From Gammaproteobacteria bacterium (GTDB taxonomy: Bacteria; Pseudomonadota; Gammaproteobacteria; DRLM01): a DNA stretch of 60,435 nucleotides. The stretch is taken from NCBI GenBank assembly GCA_023266095.1, contig JAHFRV010000015.1, positions 1 through 60,435 of the forward strand, read 5' to 3'. A model generated the notes under the pieces. The model was not told the DNA's origin. It ran no database searches and was given only the letters and a program-made list of their open reading frames with translations. Every line of letters starts with the position of its first letter. Within the stretch, counting starts at the first letter, position 1. The translations under genes and the position numbers were made by a program. This document shows positions 50,048-58,685 of this stretch, piece after piece.

Positions 50048-50812
50048 TTAAGCGGCATAAGAAATTTTGTTGTGCCGAAACTATGTCTGAACCCGAGTAG
50101 GCTTCTTTTGCAACATGCGCATATGACTCACCACCTTTGCTGCCAGTGGCTTCCTGTTTCGCGCAGGTTCCCCACTGTGAACACCGGCTTTTAAATCGCA
50201 ATTGAGATACTCATCGGGATTCAACTCAGGCGAATACGAGGGGAAGTAAAAGACCTCGATTTTGTCCTTCTGCTCTGCAAGCCACGCCTTTGCAATTTTG
50301 GCATGATGCACTCGCAGATTATCCAATATCAAAATGACTTTGCCGTTGGCGGTTTTTATCAATCGTTTCATAAAATCGATCGGCAAATCTGCATTCATAG
50401 TGCCTTCAAATAATCTGAAACGTACTTTCCCCTGATTCGTCACCGCGGAGATCATGTTGATTGACTCGCGCTTGGCATTGAGCTCGATCATAGGCGTTTT
50501 CCCCTTTGGCGGATAACCTCGCTCGTGCTGACAGTCATTGCGCAGCCCTGTCTCGTCACCCCAGTAAATCTCGGCATTTTCCCGCTTGGTCTGCGCCTTG
50601 ATTACCGGATACGCTTCATTCAGCCATTGCTTAACGGCCTCAGGGCGCTGTTCATAGGCCTTCTTCAATGATTTCTGGGGCGTGATGCCCCAGCGCGTGA
50701 GGTATTCACCGACCGTGCGAATGGGGAGTTCTATTCCGGCACGCTGATGAATAACCTCTTGTACCGATTTACGTGGCCATAACGCATAGGCAAGCTTTCC
50801 CGCCTCATTTCA
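50048..50812 (-). mobile_element. Truncated IS630-family transposase
   Basis: The minus-strand frame reads NEAGKLAYALWPRKSVQEVI and RTVGEYLTRWGITPQKSLKK (end of the HTH region), then the DDE domain: EIYWGDETGL, KVILILDNLRVHHAKIA, FPSYSPELNPDEYLNCDLKAG. A TAG at 50081 interrupts the tail, and the same frame continues FRHNKISYAA to TAA at 50048-50050, the normal IS630 C-terminus. The N-terminal ~100 residues are missing; the frame meets a stop at about 50815. The truncated end abuts the AMP phosphorylase gene on the other strand, so the insertion or deletion probably shaped that gene's upstream region. Confidence 0.85.
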
Positions 50813-50844
50813 AACCTCACCCCAAGCTGTGCTAACGTAGTCCC

Positions 50845-52404
50845 ATGGACAAGCCAAATGCCCCCCCGCCCGGCGAACCGCTCACTCTGCGGCGCGTCGC
50901 CATCGATACCTACCGCGAAAACGTCGCCTATCTGCATCGTGACTGCGCGGTGTACCGCGCTGAAGGCTTCCAGGCCTTATCGAAGGTCGAAGTGCGCGCC
51001 GACGGCGTTCGCATCCTCGCAGTGCTCAATGTTGTGGATGACAGCGTCATCGTCACCGAGCATCAGTTAGGCTTGTCGGAGCAGGCCTACACCCAGCTCG
51101 GCTTGCAGGAAGGTGCGCCCATCACGATTGATCATGCCGAACCGCCCCGTTCCATGGACGCCGTGCGGCGCAAGATGCTCGGCGAACGCCTCACCGCAGC
51201 AGACCTCCACGCCATCGCCTTCGAGATTGCCGACCATCGTTATTCGAAGATGGAGATGGCGGCGTTTTTGGTAGCCTCGGCGCAGGCGGGTCTCGACCGC
51301 GATGAGGTGTTGCACCTCACGCGGGCGATGGTGGATTCGGGCGACCGCCTCGACTGGCAGGAACCGCTGGTGGCGGACAAACATTGCATCGGCGGCATCC
51401 CCGGCAATCGCAGCTCCATGCTGGTGGTGCCCATCGTCGCCGCCCACGGCATGCTGATTCCGAAAACCTCGAGCCGCGCCATCACATCCCCCGCCGGCAC
51501 CGCCGACACCATGGAAGTCTTGGCCGAGGTGAATCTCGCGCCGGAGAGGCTGCGCGACATCGTGCGTCATCACCGCGGTTGCCTGGCCTGGGGCGGCACC
51601 GCCCGCCTCGCGCCGGTGGACGATGTCTTGATTTCGGTGGAGCGGCCGCTCGGCATCGACGCACCGGGGCAGATGGTCGCCTCCATTCTCGCCAAAAAAC
51701 TCGCGGCCGGCTCGACGCATCTGCTCATCGACATTCCGGTCGGTCCCACCGCCAAAGTGCGCCACATGCGCGAGGCATTACAACTGCGCAAATTGTTCGA
51801 ATACGTCGGTGACCGTCTGGGCTTGCATATCGAAGTGGTCATCACCGACGGCCGCCAACCCATCGGCCGCGGCATCGGCCCCTTACTCGAAGCGCGCGAT
51901 GTCATGCAGGTGCTGGAGAATCACCCGCAGGCGCCGGCGGATCTGCGGCAAAAAGCCCTGCGGCTCGCCGGCCGGGTGCTGGAATTCGACCCCGACGTGC
52001 GCGGCGGCCAAGGTTTTGCCATCGCCCGCGACATCCTCGACTCCGGCCGCGCCCTGGCCAAGATGAACGCGCTCATCGACGCCCAGAGCCGGCGCACACC
52101 GGCCCCGCAACTCGGCACCATCAGCTACGAAGTCGGCGCCGAGCAAAGCGGCGTGGTCACCGCCATCGACAATTTCCTGCTGGCGCGCATCGCGCGCATG
52201 GCCGGCGCGCCCATGGACAAAGGCGCGGGGGTGGATCTGCTGAAAAAATTGGGCGACACGGTGGAACAGGGCGAACCGCTTTATCGGGTGTATGCCGAAT
52301 TCAACGCCGACTTCAAATTCGCCCGCGCCTTCAATGCCGAACACGGCAGCGGTTACCGCATCGGCACGGCGGACGAAGTGCCGAAATTATATGTGGAGTT
52401 TTAA
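50845..52404 (+). CDS. AMP phosphorylase / thymidine phosphorylase family
   Basis: The 519-residue protein has an N-terminal domain of ~100 residues seen in archaeal-type AMP phosphorylases but not in short DeoA. It is followed by the pyrimidine phosphorylase core: [52 protein letters not shown] (phosphate-binding), [20 protein letters not shown], and the barrel-hammerhead C-terminal half [20 protein letters not shown]. Archaeal homologues turn AMP and phosphate into adenine and ribose-1,5-bisphosphate. Bacterial members of this long type are less studied. The gene is followed by a PRPP synthetase and a DUF1614 gene on the same strand. Confidence 0.8.
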   Translation: MDKPNAPPPGEPLTLRRVAIDTYRENVAYLHRDCAVYRAEGFQALSKVEVRADGVRILAVLNVVDDSVIVTEHQLGLSEQAYTQLGLQEGAPITIDHAEPPRSMDAVRRKMLGERLTAADLHAIAFEIADHRYSKMEMAAFLVASAQAGLDRDEVLHLTRAMVDSGDRLDWQEPLVADKHCIGGIPGNRSSMLVVPIVAAHGMLIPKTSSRAITSPAGTADTMEVLAEVNLAPERLRDIVRHHRGCLAWGGTARLAPVDDVLISVERPLGIDAPGQMVASILAKKLAAGSTHLLIDIPVGPTAKVRHMREALQLRKLFEYVGDRLGLHIEVVITDGRQPIGRGIGPLLEARDVMQVLENHPQAPADLRQKALRLAGRVLEFDPDVRGGQGFAIARDILDSGRALAKMNALIDAQSRRTPAPQLGTISYEVGAEQSGVVTAIDNFLLARIARMAGAPMDKGAGVDLLKKLGDTVEQGEPLYRVYAEFNADFKFARAFNAEHGSGYRIGTADEVPKLYVEF

Positions 52405-52517
52405 TTTTCATGCGCTGGTCGACTACAGACCTGGAATTAGCGCGTTCCCCTCTCCCATCCGGCGACGAGGGAATGTAGTCATATTGGGTTAATCAACACG
52501 GAGCGCAACGAATCGAT
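52405..52517. repeat. Short gap with a GC-rich repeat-like sequence
   Basis: TTCCCCTCTCCCATCCGGCG, then ACGAGGGAA (52445-52473), resembles the repeats at 10229 and in fcl. It separates the phosphorylase gene from the PRPP synthetase gene by 113 bases. Confidence 0.35.
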
Positions 52518-53396
52518 ATGCCAACAAGCTTGTTGCTGGGATTTCCCGACTACAGCGCAGCCGCCCATCGTCTGGCGCAATGTCTAAATCTGCCTTGTGA
52601 AATCGCCGTGCTGCATCGCTTTCCCGATGGCGAAAGCAAATTACGCCTGCCGACGGGGTTACCGGAACGGTTGATCGTCTGCCGCAGCCTGGACCATCCC
52701 AACGACAAACTCATCGAATTGCTGTTGACGGCGGAGACCGCGCGCGCCGCCGGCGTCAAGCATCTCACCCTGGTGGCGCCCTACCTCTGTTACATGCGCC
52801 AGGACATGGCTTTCGCACCCGGTGAAGCGGTGAGCCAGCGCATCATCGCGCCCTGGCTGGGCCGTTTGTTCGATACGGTGATCACCGTCGATCCGCATCT
52901 GCACCGCATCGACGAATTGCGCGAAGTCATGCCCGCCGCGCGGGCGATCACCCTCAGCGCAGGCAATTTGATCGGCGATTTATTGAAAGCGCGACTGGGC
53001 GCGCCGCTGCTGGTGGGGCCCGACAGCGAATCGCGGCAATGGGTAGCGCGCATCGCCACTCATGCCGGGCTGGAATTTCTCATTGCGGAAAAACAGCGAC
53101 GCTCCGATCACGAGGTGGACATCGCTTTGCCACCGGGGGAACTGCGCGGCCGTACGGCGGTGATCGTCGACGACATGGCCAGCACCGGCTGCACCCTCGC
53201 CACCACCGCCGCGCTGTTGTATCAAGCCGGCGCGGCGACGGTGCACTGCTGCGTGACCCATCCCTTGTTCGTCGGTGACGCCATAACGGTATTGCACGCG
53301 GCGGGTGTACAACAGATTTGGAGCAGCGACAGCGTGCCCCACGCCAGCAACGCGTTCACACTCGCGCCCCTGCTCGCCGCGGCGCTCGCCGGTTAG
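52518..53396 (+). CDS. prs: Ribose-phosphate pyrophosphokinase-like protein
   Basis: The 292-residue protein has FPDGESKLRLP, VAPYLCYMRQDMAFAPGEAV, ITVDPHLHRIDELREVMP, LLVGPDSESRQWVARIA, EKQRRSDHEVDIALPP and the PRPP loop TAVIVDDMASTGCTLATTAALL, the family order for PRPP synthetase. It is about 25 residues shorter than canonical Prs, and some regulatory loop residues differ, so it may be a specialised paralogue rather than the housekeeping enzyme. Its position behind the AMP phosphorylase gene suggests a shared role in ribose phosphate or nucleotide salvage. Confidence 0.85.
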   Translation: MPTSLLLGFPDYSAAAHRLAQCLNLPCEIAVLHRFPDGESKLRLPTGLPERLIVCRSLDHPNDKLIELLLTAETARAAGVKHLTLVAPYLCYMRQDMAFAPGEAVSQRIIAPWLGRLFDTVITVDPHLHRIDELREVMPAARAITLSAGNLIGDLLKARLGAPLLVGPDSESRQWVARIATHAGLEFLIAEKQRRSDHEVDIALPPGELRGRTAVIVDDMASTGCTLATTAALLYQAGAATVHCCVTHPLFVGDAITVLHAAGVQQIWSSDSVPHASNAFTLAPLLAAALAG

Positions 53397-53405
53397 GCCC
53401 GTCCC

Positions 53406-54068
53406 ATGCCCGCCAATCCCATGCAAATGATCTTTTTCGTCATCGTGCTGGGATTGCTGCTGACTTTCATTCAAGTCGGCGCCCTCACCGTGGCCTTCGA
53501 AAAACTCGGGCTCTCGGCGCAATCGGCCTTTTTATTATTATTTTGCTCATTGATCGGCAGCGCCATCAATTTACCATTCATGACGGTCGACGCCGAACGG
53601 CCGGCTAGCGACAGCATCCCCGCACATTTGCGAGAATTGGTTCAACGCAACCTGCAGCGTTTCAACGGCACGACCCATATCGCCATCAATGTCGGCGGTT
53701 GCCTGATTCCGGTGATCTTTTCCTATTATCTGATTTTTCACCATCCCTTGCCGATACCGGACGTCATCGCCGCCACGCTCATCGTCACGTTCATCAGTCG
53801 CCTCACCAGTCGGCCGGTGCCGGGCGTGGGCATCGCCATGCCGATCTTCGTCGGCCCGCTCGCCGCCGCCGTCACCGCGATCGGCATCAATCCCGACCAA
53901 AGCGCGCCCTTGGCCTACATCTGCGGCACGCTGGGCGTACTCATCGGCGCGGATTTGTTACGGCTGCGCGACATTCGCAAAATGGGTGCTCCCATCGCCT
54001 CTATCGGCGGCGCCGGCACCTTCGACGGTATTTTCATCACCGGCATCGTCGCGGTATTACTGGCCTGA
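53406..54068 (+). CDS. DUF1614 family membrane protein
   Basis: The 220-residue protein has about six to seven membrane segments (IFFVIVLGLLLTFIQVGALT, LLLFCSLIGSAINLPF, AINVGGCLIPVIFSYYLI and others) and the conserved ending APLAYICGTLGVLIGADLLR, then GAPIASIGGAGTFDGIFITG, as in DUF1614. Function unknown. It starts 9 bases after the prs-like stop, so it is in the same operon. A transport role for a nucleoside or sugar would be a guess. Confidence 0.85.
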   Translation: MPANPMQMIFFVIVLGLLLTFIQVGALTVAFEKLGLSAQSAFLLLFCSLIGSAINLPFMTVDAERPASDSIPAHLRELVQRNLQRFNGTTHIAINVGGCLIPVIFSYYLIFHHPLPIPDVIAATLIVTFISRLTSRPVPGVGIAMPIFVGPLAAAVTAIGINPDQSAPLAYICGTLGVLIGADLLRLRDIRKMGAPIASIGGAGTFDGIFITGIVAVLLA

Positions 54069-54437
54069 CGACCTGTTCATGATTCCGAGTAAGAGATGCA
54101 CAACAAAGACCCTTGTATAAAAACCACAACAGGTTCGTAATCCACCTCTTCGACTTGCCGTCTTCCACGGGCGAAACGCGCGGCATAGTTCACCTGCTTA
54201 GTCCCGTTAGATGTATTAAACGCCTGACAGGTCACCACCTGAGCGGCTGTGTTTCAATGTCCCCTCAAGCAAAGAAATTTGCCCTAGATATTCTTGACCG
54301 TGCCGATTATTTATGCGAATTTTAATCATCTCCCTCGAAGAGTAAACCTCTTCATTTGTAAGTTAATGTCCCAGGGACAGCCGGTCATCCGCACAGTCCT
54401 ATTTCCGCTCAAATCGCGCCACGGTTTGGAGGTCACC
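54069..54437. other. Gap of ~370 bases, no gene seen
   Basis: Two short frames (from 54113 and 54294) are open but lack ribosome sites. A strong SD at 54428-54433 marks the histidine kinase start instead. Confidence 0.4.
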
Positions 54438-56030
54438 ATGCTAAACATCGAGCAATACCAAGCGACATCTCAACGAGATACCTATCCGGAAATCGCTCGA
54501 CGCGGCAGTGAATTGCAGTTCTACCGCTTATTGGAAAAATTACCGGCGGGCGCCTATACCTGTGATCCCCAGGGGCTCATCACCTATTACAATTCACATG
54601 CGGTCCAGCTATGGGGACGGGAGCCGAAGCTTCATGATCCCGTGGATCGTTACTGCGGTTCTTTTAAACTGTTTTCCGCCAATGACGGTATCGCCATACG
54701 ACACGATCAATGCTGGATGGCACTCACGCTGCAGAGCGGCAACGAATACAACGGCCACGAAATCGTCATCGAGCGTCCCGATGGACGCCGCCTCACCGTG
54801 TTGGCCCACGCCAATCCCATCCGCAATGAATCAGGCCAGCTGATCGGCGCCATGAACGTCCTGATCGACATCAGCGAGCGCAAACGCACGGAAGATTTAT
54901 TGAAAGAGGCCGATCGTTACAAAAACGAGTTTCTGGCAATCTTGGCCCATGAATTACGTAATCCACTGGCACCCATTTACAATGCCGTGCGTATTTTGAA
55001 AAGTACCGCCTCTGGCGCCGAGCAAAACTGGGCGATCGATGTGATAAACCGCCAAACTCAACAAATGACCCGCCTCATTAATGATTTGCTGGACGTTGGC
55101 CGCATCAACGCCAATTTGTTGCATCTGCATAAAGAGCGGGTCAAACTCGACACGCTGATCGAAACCGCGGTCGAAACCAGCCAGCCGCTGATCGATACGT
55201 TCGGTCAAGAGCTGATTATCAACACCCCATCCCAGCCGATTTATCTCGACGCCGACTCTGCCCGGCTGGCTCAGGTAATCGCAAACCTGCTGAACAACGC
55301 TGCCAAATATACCGACCGGGGCGGCCGCATCTGGCTGAGCGCCGAGCAATGCGACGGCGAGATCGTGGTCTCGGTACGCGATAGCGGCATCGGGATTTCC
55401 GCCAAGGCCCTGCCCCACATCTTCGAGATGTTCATGCAAATACCCCGCGCAGCGGATGAGACCGCCAATCAGGCAGAGGGCGGTTTGGGCGTCGGTCTCA
55501 CCCTCGCCAAGCGATTGGTAACCATGCACGGCGGCACGATCGCGGCCTACAGTGAAGGTCTGGGTAAAGGTAGCGAATTCATCCTGCGACTACCGGCGGC
55601 AATCACTACCCCCCAAGATACTCGCTCTCGCCAAACCTCTTCCGACACTCCAGCATTCCGCTCACTGCCCATACTGGTGGTGGACGACAACCGGGACACC
55701 GCCGCCAGCATGGGCATGCTGTTACAGCTTATGGGACACGAAATCCGCACCGCGCATGATGGCCTTGATGCCGTACGTATCGCCGAGCAATTCCGGCCCG
55801 AGGTACTCCTGCTCGATATCGGCCTGCCACTCGCCGACGGTTATCAAGTGGCGAAGATGATCCGCGAACAATCCTGGGGCAAGGACATGATGTTGATCGC
55901 GGTGACCGGCTGGGGCCAAGAAGCCGACAAGCGGCGTACGCTGGAGGCTGGATTCAATCATCATCTGGTCAAACCGGTGGACCCCGCGACGCTGACGCGA
56001 TTGCTGGCCTCGTTACAGCCACGGCGGTAG
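54438..56030 (+). CDS. Hybrid histidine kinase: PAS, HisKA, HATPase and receiver domains
   Basis: ATG 54438 has a perfect GGAGGT 4 bases upstream. The 530-residue protein carries a PAS domain (RLLEKLPAGAYTCDPQGLIT to DISERKRTEDLLKEA, residues ~25-160), the HisKA box FLAILAHELRNPLAPIYNAV with the phosphorylated His, an HATPase with NLLNNAAKYTDRGG, VRDSGIGISAKALP and EGGLGVGLTLAKRLVTMHGG, and a C-terminal receiver (ILVVDDNRDTAASMGM, LLDIGLPLADGY, LVKPVDP) with the acceptor Asp. There are no membrane segments, so it is a cytoplasmic sensor. No DNA-binding output regulator lies nearby. Confidence 0.94.
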   Translation: MLNIEQYQATSQRDTYPEIARRGSELQFYRLLEKLPAGAYTCDPQGLITYYNSHAVQLWGREPKLHDPVDRYCGSFKLFSANDGIAIRHDQCWMALTLQSGNEYNGHEIVIERPDGRRLTVLAHANPIRNESGQLIGAMNVLIDISERKRTEDLLKEADRYKNEFLAILAHELRNPLAPIYNAVRILKSTASGAEQNWAIDVINRQTQQMTRLINDLLDVGRINANLLHLHKERVKLDTLIETAVETSQPLIDTFGQELIINTPSQPIYLDADSARLAQVIANLLNNAAKYTDRGGRIWLSAEQCDGEIVVSVRDSGIGISAKALPHIFEMFMQIPRAADETANQAEGGLGVGLTLAKRLVTMHGGTIAAYSEGLGKGSEFILRLPAAITTPQDTRSRQTSSDTPAFRSLPILVVDDNRDTAASMGMLLQLMGHEIRTAHDGLDAVRIAEQFRPEVLLLDIGLPLADGYQVAKMIREQSWGKDMMLIAVTGWGQEADKRRTLEAGFNHHLVKPVDPATLTRLLASLQPRR

Positions 56031-56237
56031 TGAAGACCGACAATGCCTGCGATGTGACGGTAACCGGACGCTGCGCGGAGAGGTCCGTCGCGCTTCATTC
56101 GCCGCATCACCCATTACGCGGATGACCGGGGAATGACCGCGATCGACAACCATGGGTCGCGCCGGCTGTCGATGATCTTGTTCTTCATTGAAGGCGACTA
56201 AGGCGGCATGCATCGCTATGGATAGCGGGAGGAACCT

Positions 56238-56966
56238 ATGGCACAGAATGCGAAGTCTCAACGAGTCGTCATCGTCACCGGCGCGGGCCACGGCATCGGT
56301 TCGGCCACAGCGCAGCGGTTCGCCGCTGACGGCTGGCGAGTAATCGCGGCGGACAAGGACAAAGCGGCCGCCGATCGGGTCGCGGCGCACATTCACGGTC
56401 ACTCCGCAGCGGTGGATGTCAGCATCGCCGCGGACATCGAGCTGCTGATCACCACCAGCTTGCACAACCACGGCCGGCTGGACGCGGTGGTTTCTAACGC
56501 CGGCATCAGCCGTTTCGGCAGTTTAAAGGACACCACTCTCGGCGAGTGGAACCTCGTGCTCGCCACCAATCTGACCGCTGCTTTCCTGCTCGCCAAATAC
56601 GCGGAAGATGCGCTGCGTCAAGCGCAAGGCGCGATGGTATTGATCGCGTCCACCCGCGCGCATATGTCCGAGCCCAATACCCACGCTTATTCCGCTTCCA
56701 AAGGCGGTCTATTGGCGCTCACCCATTCCTTGGCAGTCAGTCTCGGCCCTGACGTCCGCGTCAATTGCATCTCACCCGGTTGGATCGACACCGAGGGTAA
56801 ACCGCTCTCCGAAGCGGATCACGCGCAGCATCCGGGCGGGCGGGTCGGGCGGGCCGACGACGTCGCCGCGGGCATCGCCTGGTTAGTTTCGGAACAGGCC
56901 GGATTCATCACTGGCGCGGAACTAGTCATCGATGGTGGAATGACGCGGAAGATGATCTATCTCTAA
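56238..56966 (+). CDS. Short-chain dehydrogenase/reductase
   Basis: The 242-residue SDR has VVIVTGAGHGIGSATAQRFA (TGxxxGxG cofactor loop), VSNAGISRFG (NAG), LIASTRAHMSEPNTHAYSAS with YSASKGG (catalytic YxxxK) and CISPGWIDTEG (PG). ADKDK after the second strand suggests NAD preference. The substrate is unknown. It lies about 200 bases after the kinase gene and is followed by a gap with remnants. Confidence 0.93.
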   Translation: MAQNAKSQRVVIVTGAGHGIGSATAQRFAADGWRVIAADKDKAAADRVAAHIHGHSAAVDVSIAADIELLITTSLHNHGRLDAVVSNAGISRFGSLKDTTLGEWNLVLATNLTAAFLLAKYAEDALRQAQGAMVLIASTRAHMSEPNTHAYSASKGGLLALTHSLAVSLGPDVRVNCISPGWIDTEGKPLSEADHAQHPGGRVGRADDVAAGIAWLVSEQAGFITGAELVIDGGMTRKMIYL

Positions 56967-56998
56967 GCACATTGATAAGGCAAGTGCGTTGCCCGCGG

Positions 56999-57187
56999 TC
57001 ATCCGCCCGTCAGCATCCTGGCCAACTGACCGGTATCGAACCAGCGCTGCAGTTCGCCGGAGCCACCCACCAGCATGCCCTTTATAAAGATCATCATCGG
57101 AAAAGTGTGCCAACCCATCCACAACTTGAGCGCCAGGCGGCGGCGCCACCCGCTGAGATAACCGCCGTTTCTAGGTACTATTAATCT
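56999..57187 (-). pseudogene. C-terminal fragment of a glutaredoxin-like protein
   Basis: The minus-strand frame ending at TGA 56999-57001 reads WRRRLALKLWMGWHTFPMMI, then FIKGMLVGGSGELQRWFDTG and QLARMLTGG. GW-TFP...FIKG-LVGG-ELQ resembles the C-terminal half of monothiol glutaredoxins and related thioredoxin-fold proteins (cis-Pro in TFP). The CxxC/CGFS part and a start codon are missing. It is likely a decayed gene. Confidence 0.45.
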
Positions 57188-57236
57188 GTGATGCGGCGCG
57201 TATCCGGTATTCTTCTCGCCTTGCGCGAAAGGGATT

Positions 57237-57404
57237 ATGCCTCATGCCGACTGTCACGACATCATTCGCCGCGACCTCGGTCTGAACTTCGCGGAGCAGG
57301 CGGATCTGATGCGTGACGATCACCGCGCGCGCGGTTTGAATGCGGTGGTTATCGTCAAGAACAACGCGGCTCATGATCCGCCCCCTGAATACGAGTCTTT
57401 TTAA
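57237..57404 (+). CDS. Possible small protein of 55 residues
   Basis: ATG 57237 has AAAGGG upstream and opens a 55-codon frame, MPHADCHDIIRRDLGLNFAE to NNAAHDPPPEYESF. Composition is protein-like (amphipathic segments, few rare residues). No family is recognised, and a frame on the other strand is also open. It may be a fragment. Confidence 0.3.
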   Translation: MPHADCHDIIRRDLGLNFAEQADLMRDDHRARGLNAVVIVKNNAAHDPPPEYESF

Positions 57405-57447
57405 AAGGGGGATACTACCCACTCCTATGCTATGCAAATCGGTGCGC

Positions 57448-57594
57448 TCAGGTATCCTCCCATCGGCGCAGCTTGCTCGGATCGACCTCGCTTTGTTGTT
57501 TTTTCGCTTGGCGATTGAGTTTAATTAAATAGAGGGCAAAGCCCACGCCGGTGAACACCAACACGATTAAACCAATTATCACGCCCGTACTCAT
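57448..57594 (-). CDS. DUF2897 family small membrane protein
   Basis: ATG 57592-57594 has GGAGG upstream. The 48-residue product has one membrane helix (VIIGLIVLVFTGVGFALYLI) followed by a basic, Gln-rich tail (KLNRQAKKQQSEVDPSKLRR) and WEDT. This matches the short DUF2897 proteins of gammaproteobacteria, which have no known function. Confidence 0.75.
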   Translation of the reverse strand: MSTGVIIGLIVLVFTGVGFALYLIKLNRQAKKQQSEVDPSKLRRWEDT

Positions 57595-57655
57595 TAATCC
57601 ACCTCCACTCACAGCGCCCACAATCGCGGCTGGTCGTCATCGGCAAGGTGGATGG

Positions 57656-58666
57656 CTACTCCGTTCCGATCTGCCGCCGATATTCACTGTGTTTCATTTC
57701 GAGATATTTGGCACGCTCCATTTCGTGAAGTTGCTCCGGATAGCTGGCCGCCGCCGCGAACCAATCGTTCAGCCGTTTTTCGAGGCGAGCCGGCGCGGGC
57801 ACCGCCAAGCCGCCGAAAAAACTTTCGAGAGCGAGGTAATAACGCATGGTATTACGTTCCACTACCCCGCGCATTCCCTTGACATAAATGGCCTGCCCGT
57901 TTTCTTGTGCGCCGGTGATGGTGAAGCCTACTTTATTCCGGCCGGCAGTACCGAGATAGGTCTGCATGGCCAAACGACCCAGCAAACCATAGGAATAGGA
58001 ATACGCCAAATGAATGATGGTCCGCTTATCGTCCAGCGCCACCGCCTCGATCATGATCCGATAATCTCGGGTGGCAAAGGGACCCGCGTCGGCATGGAGT
58101 TGCACTTGCAGGTAGTCAGCGGTTTTCTCGATGGGGTTATATTTGAAATTTACCTGCGAAGCGTCTTCGAGTGGCTGGTCGTATTTGCGCCCGACATAAA
58201 CCGTGATGACGGTCACCGGTTCACTGGGCGCCGCGCGACAATATTTAGTATTGGGGTGCAATATCAGAATATCGCACCAATTTTCCGCTTTAGTGAGGGT
58301 GGCGGCCACCGTTGAATAAGGGTGATCGAGCAAAGCATGAATATCGCCCGCCACGTTATCCGCGGTTTCCTTGGAATCGAGATAAAGCGGTTTATGAAAC
58401 TGATTATTCTTGATCCGGTCATCCAAGCTTTGGTATTGGCTGCGCAACGCCGCGGCTGGGTCGGGTTTTTCCGGTCCGGCCTGCGCCCGACCCACGGCCA
58501 GCCACAACACTACGATTACCAATAAGTTCACCGCCGCCCAGTTTAAAGGGGCGGACCCGCGATTGCCCGGCGAGCAAGAGTCGATACGCAAATCAATCCT
58601 TTCCAATTTATCCCGCCAACGCACCTCGCAAGCGGGCGACAAATCTTCATTTATCACGCGACCCAA
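57656..58666 (-). CDS. Hypothetical exported protein
   Basis: The 336-residue protein has a hydrophobic segment (AAVNLLVIVVLWLAVGRAQA, residues ~44-63), probably a signal peptide or anchor. The rest is soluble, with HPYSTVAATLTKAENWCDIL, HPNTKYCRA and VGRKYDQPLEDASQVNFKYN, probably a beta-rich domain. No named family comes to mind; similar proteins occur near cardiolipin synthase-like genes. The start is uncertain: the frame opens with a TTG, and a later start nearer the signal is likely. It begins 19 bases after the phospholipase D gene stop, so the two are probably co-transcribed. Confidence 0.65.
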   Translation of the reverse strand: MGRVINEDLSPACEVRWRDKLERIDLRIDSCSPGNRGSAPLNWAAVNLLVIVVLWLAVGRAQAGPEKPDPAAALRSQYQSLDDRIKNNQFHKPLYLDSKETADNVAGDIHALLDHPYSTVAATLTKAENWCDILILHPNTKYCRAAPSEPVTVITVYVGRKYDQPLEDASQVNFKYNPIEKTADYLQVQLHADAGPFATRDYRIMIEAVALDDKRTIIHLAYSYSYGLLGRLAMQTYLGTAGRNKVGFTITGAQENGQAIYVKGMRGVVERNTMRYYLALESFFGGLAVPAPARLEKRLNDWFAAAASYPEQLHEMERAKYLEMKHSEYRRQIGTE

Positions 58667-58685
58667 CCGACAGATAAAGCCGCCG

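Noticed and set aside
54113-54437. Upstream open frames and a longer start for the histidine kinase at 54294
   Set aside because: The strong GGAGGT before 54438 and the normal PAS start make the later ATG the better choice.
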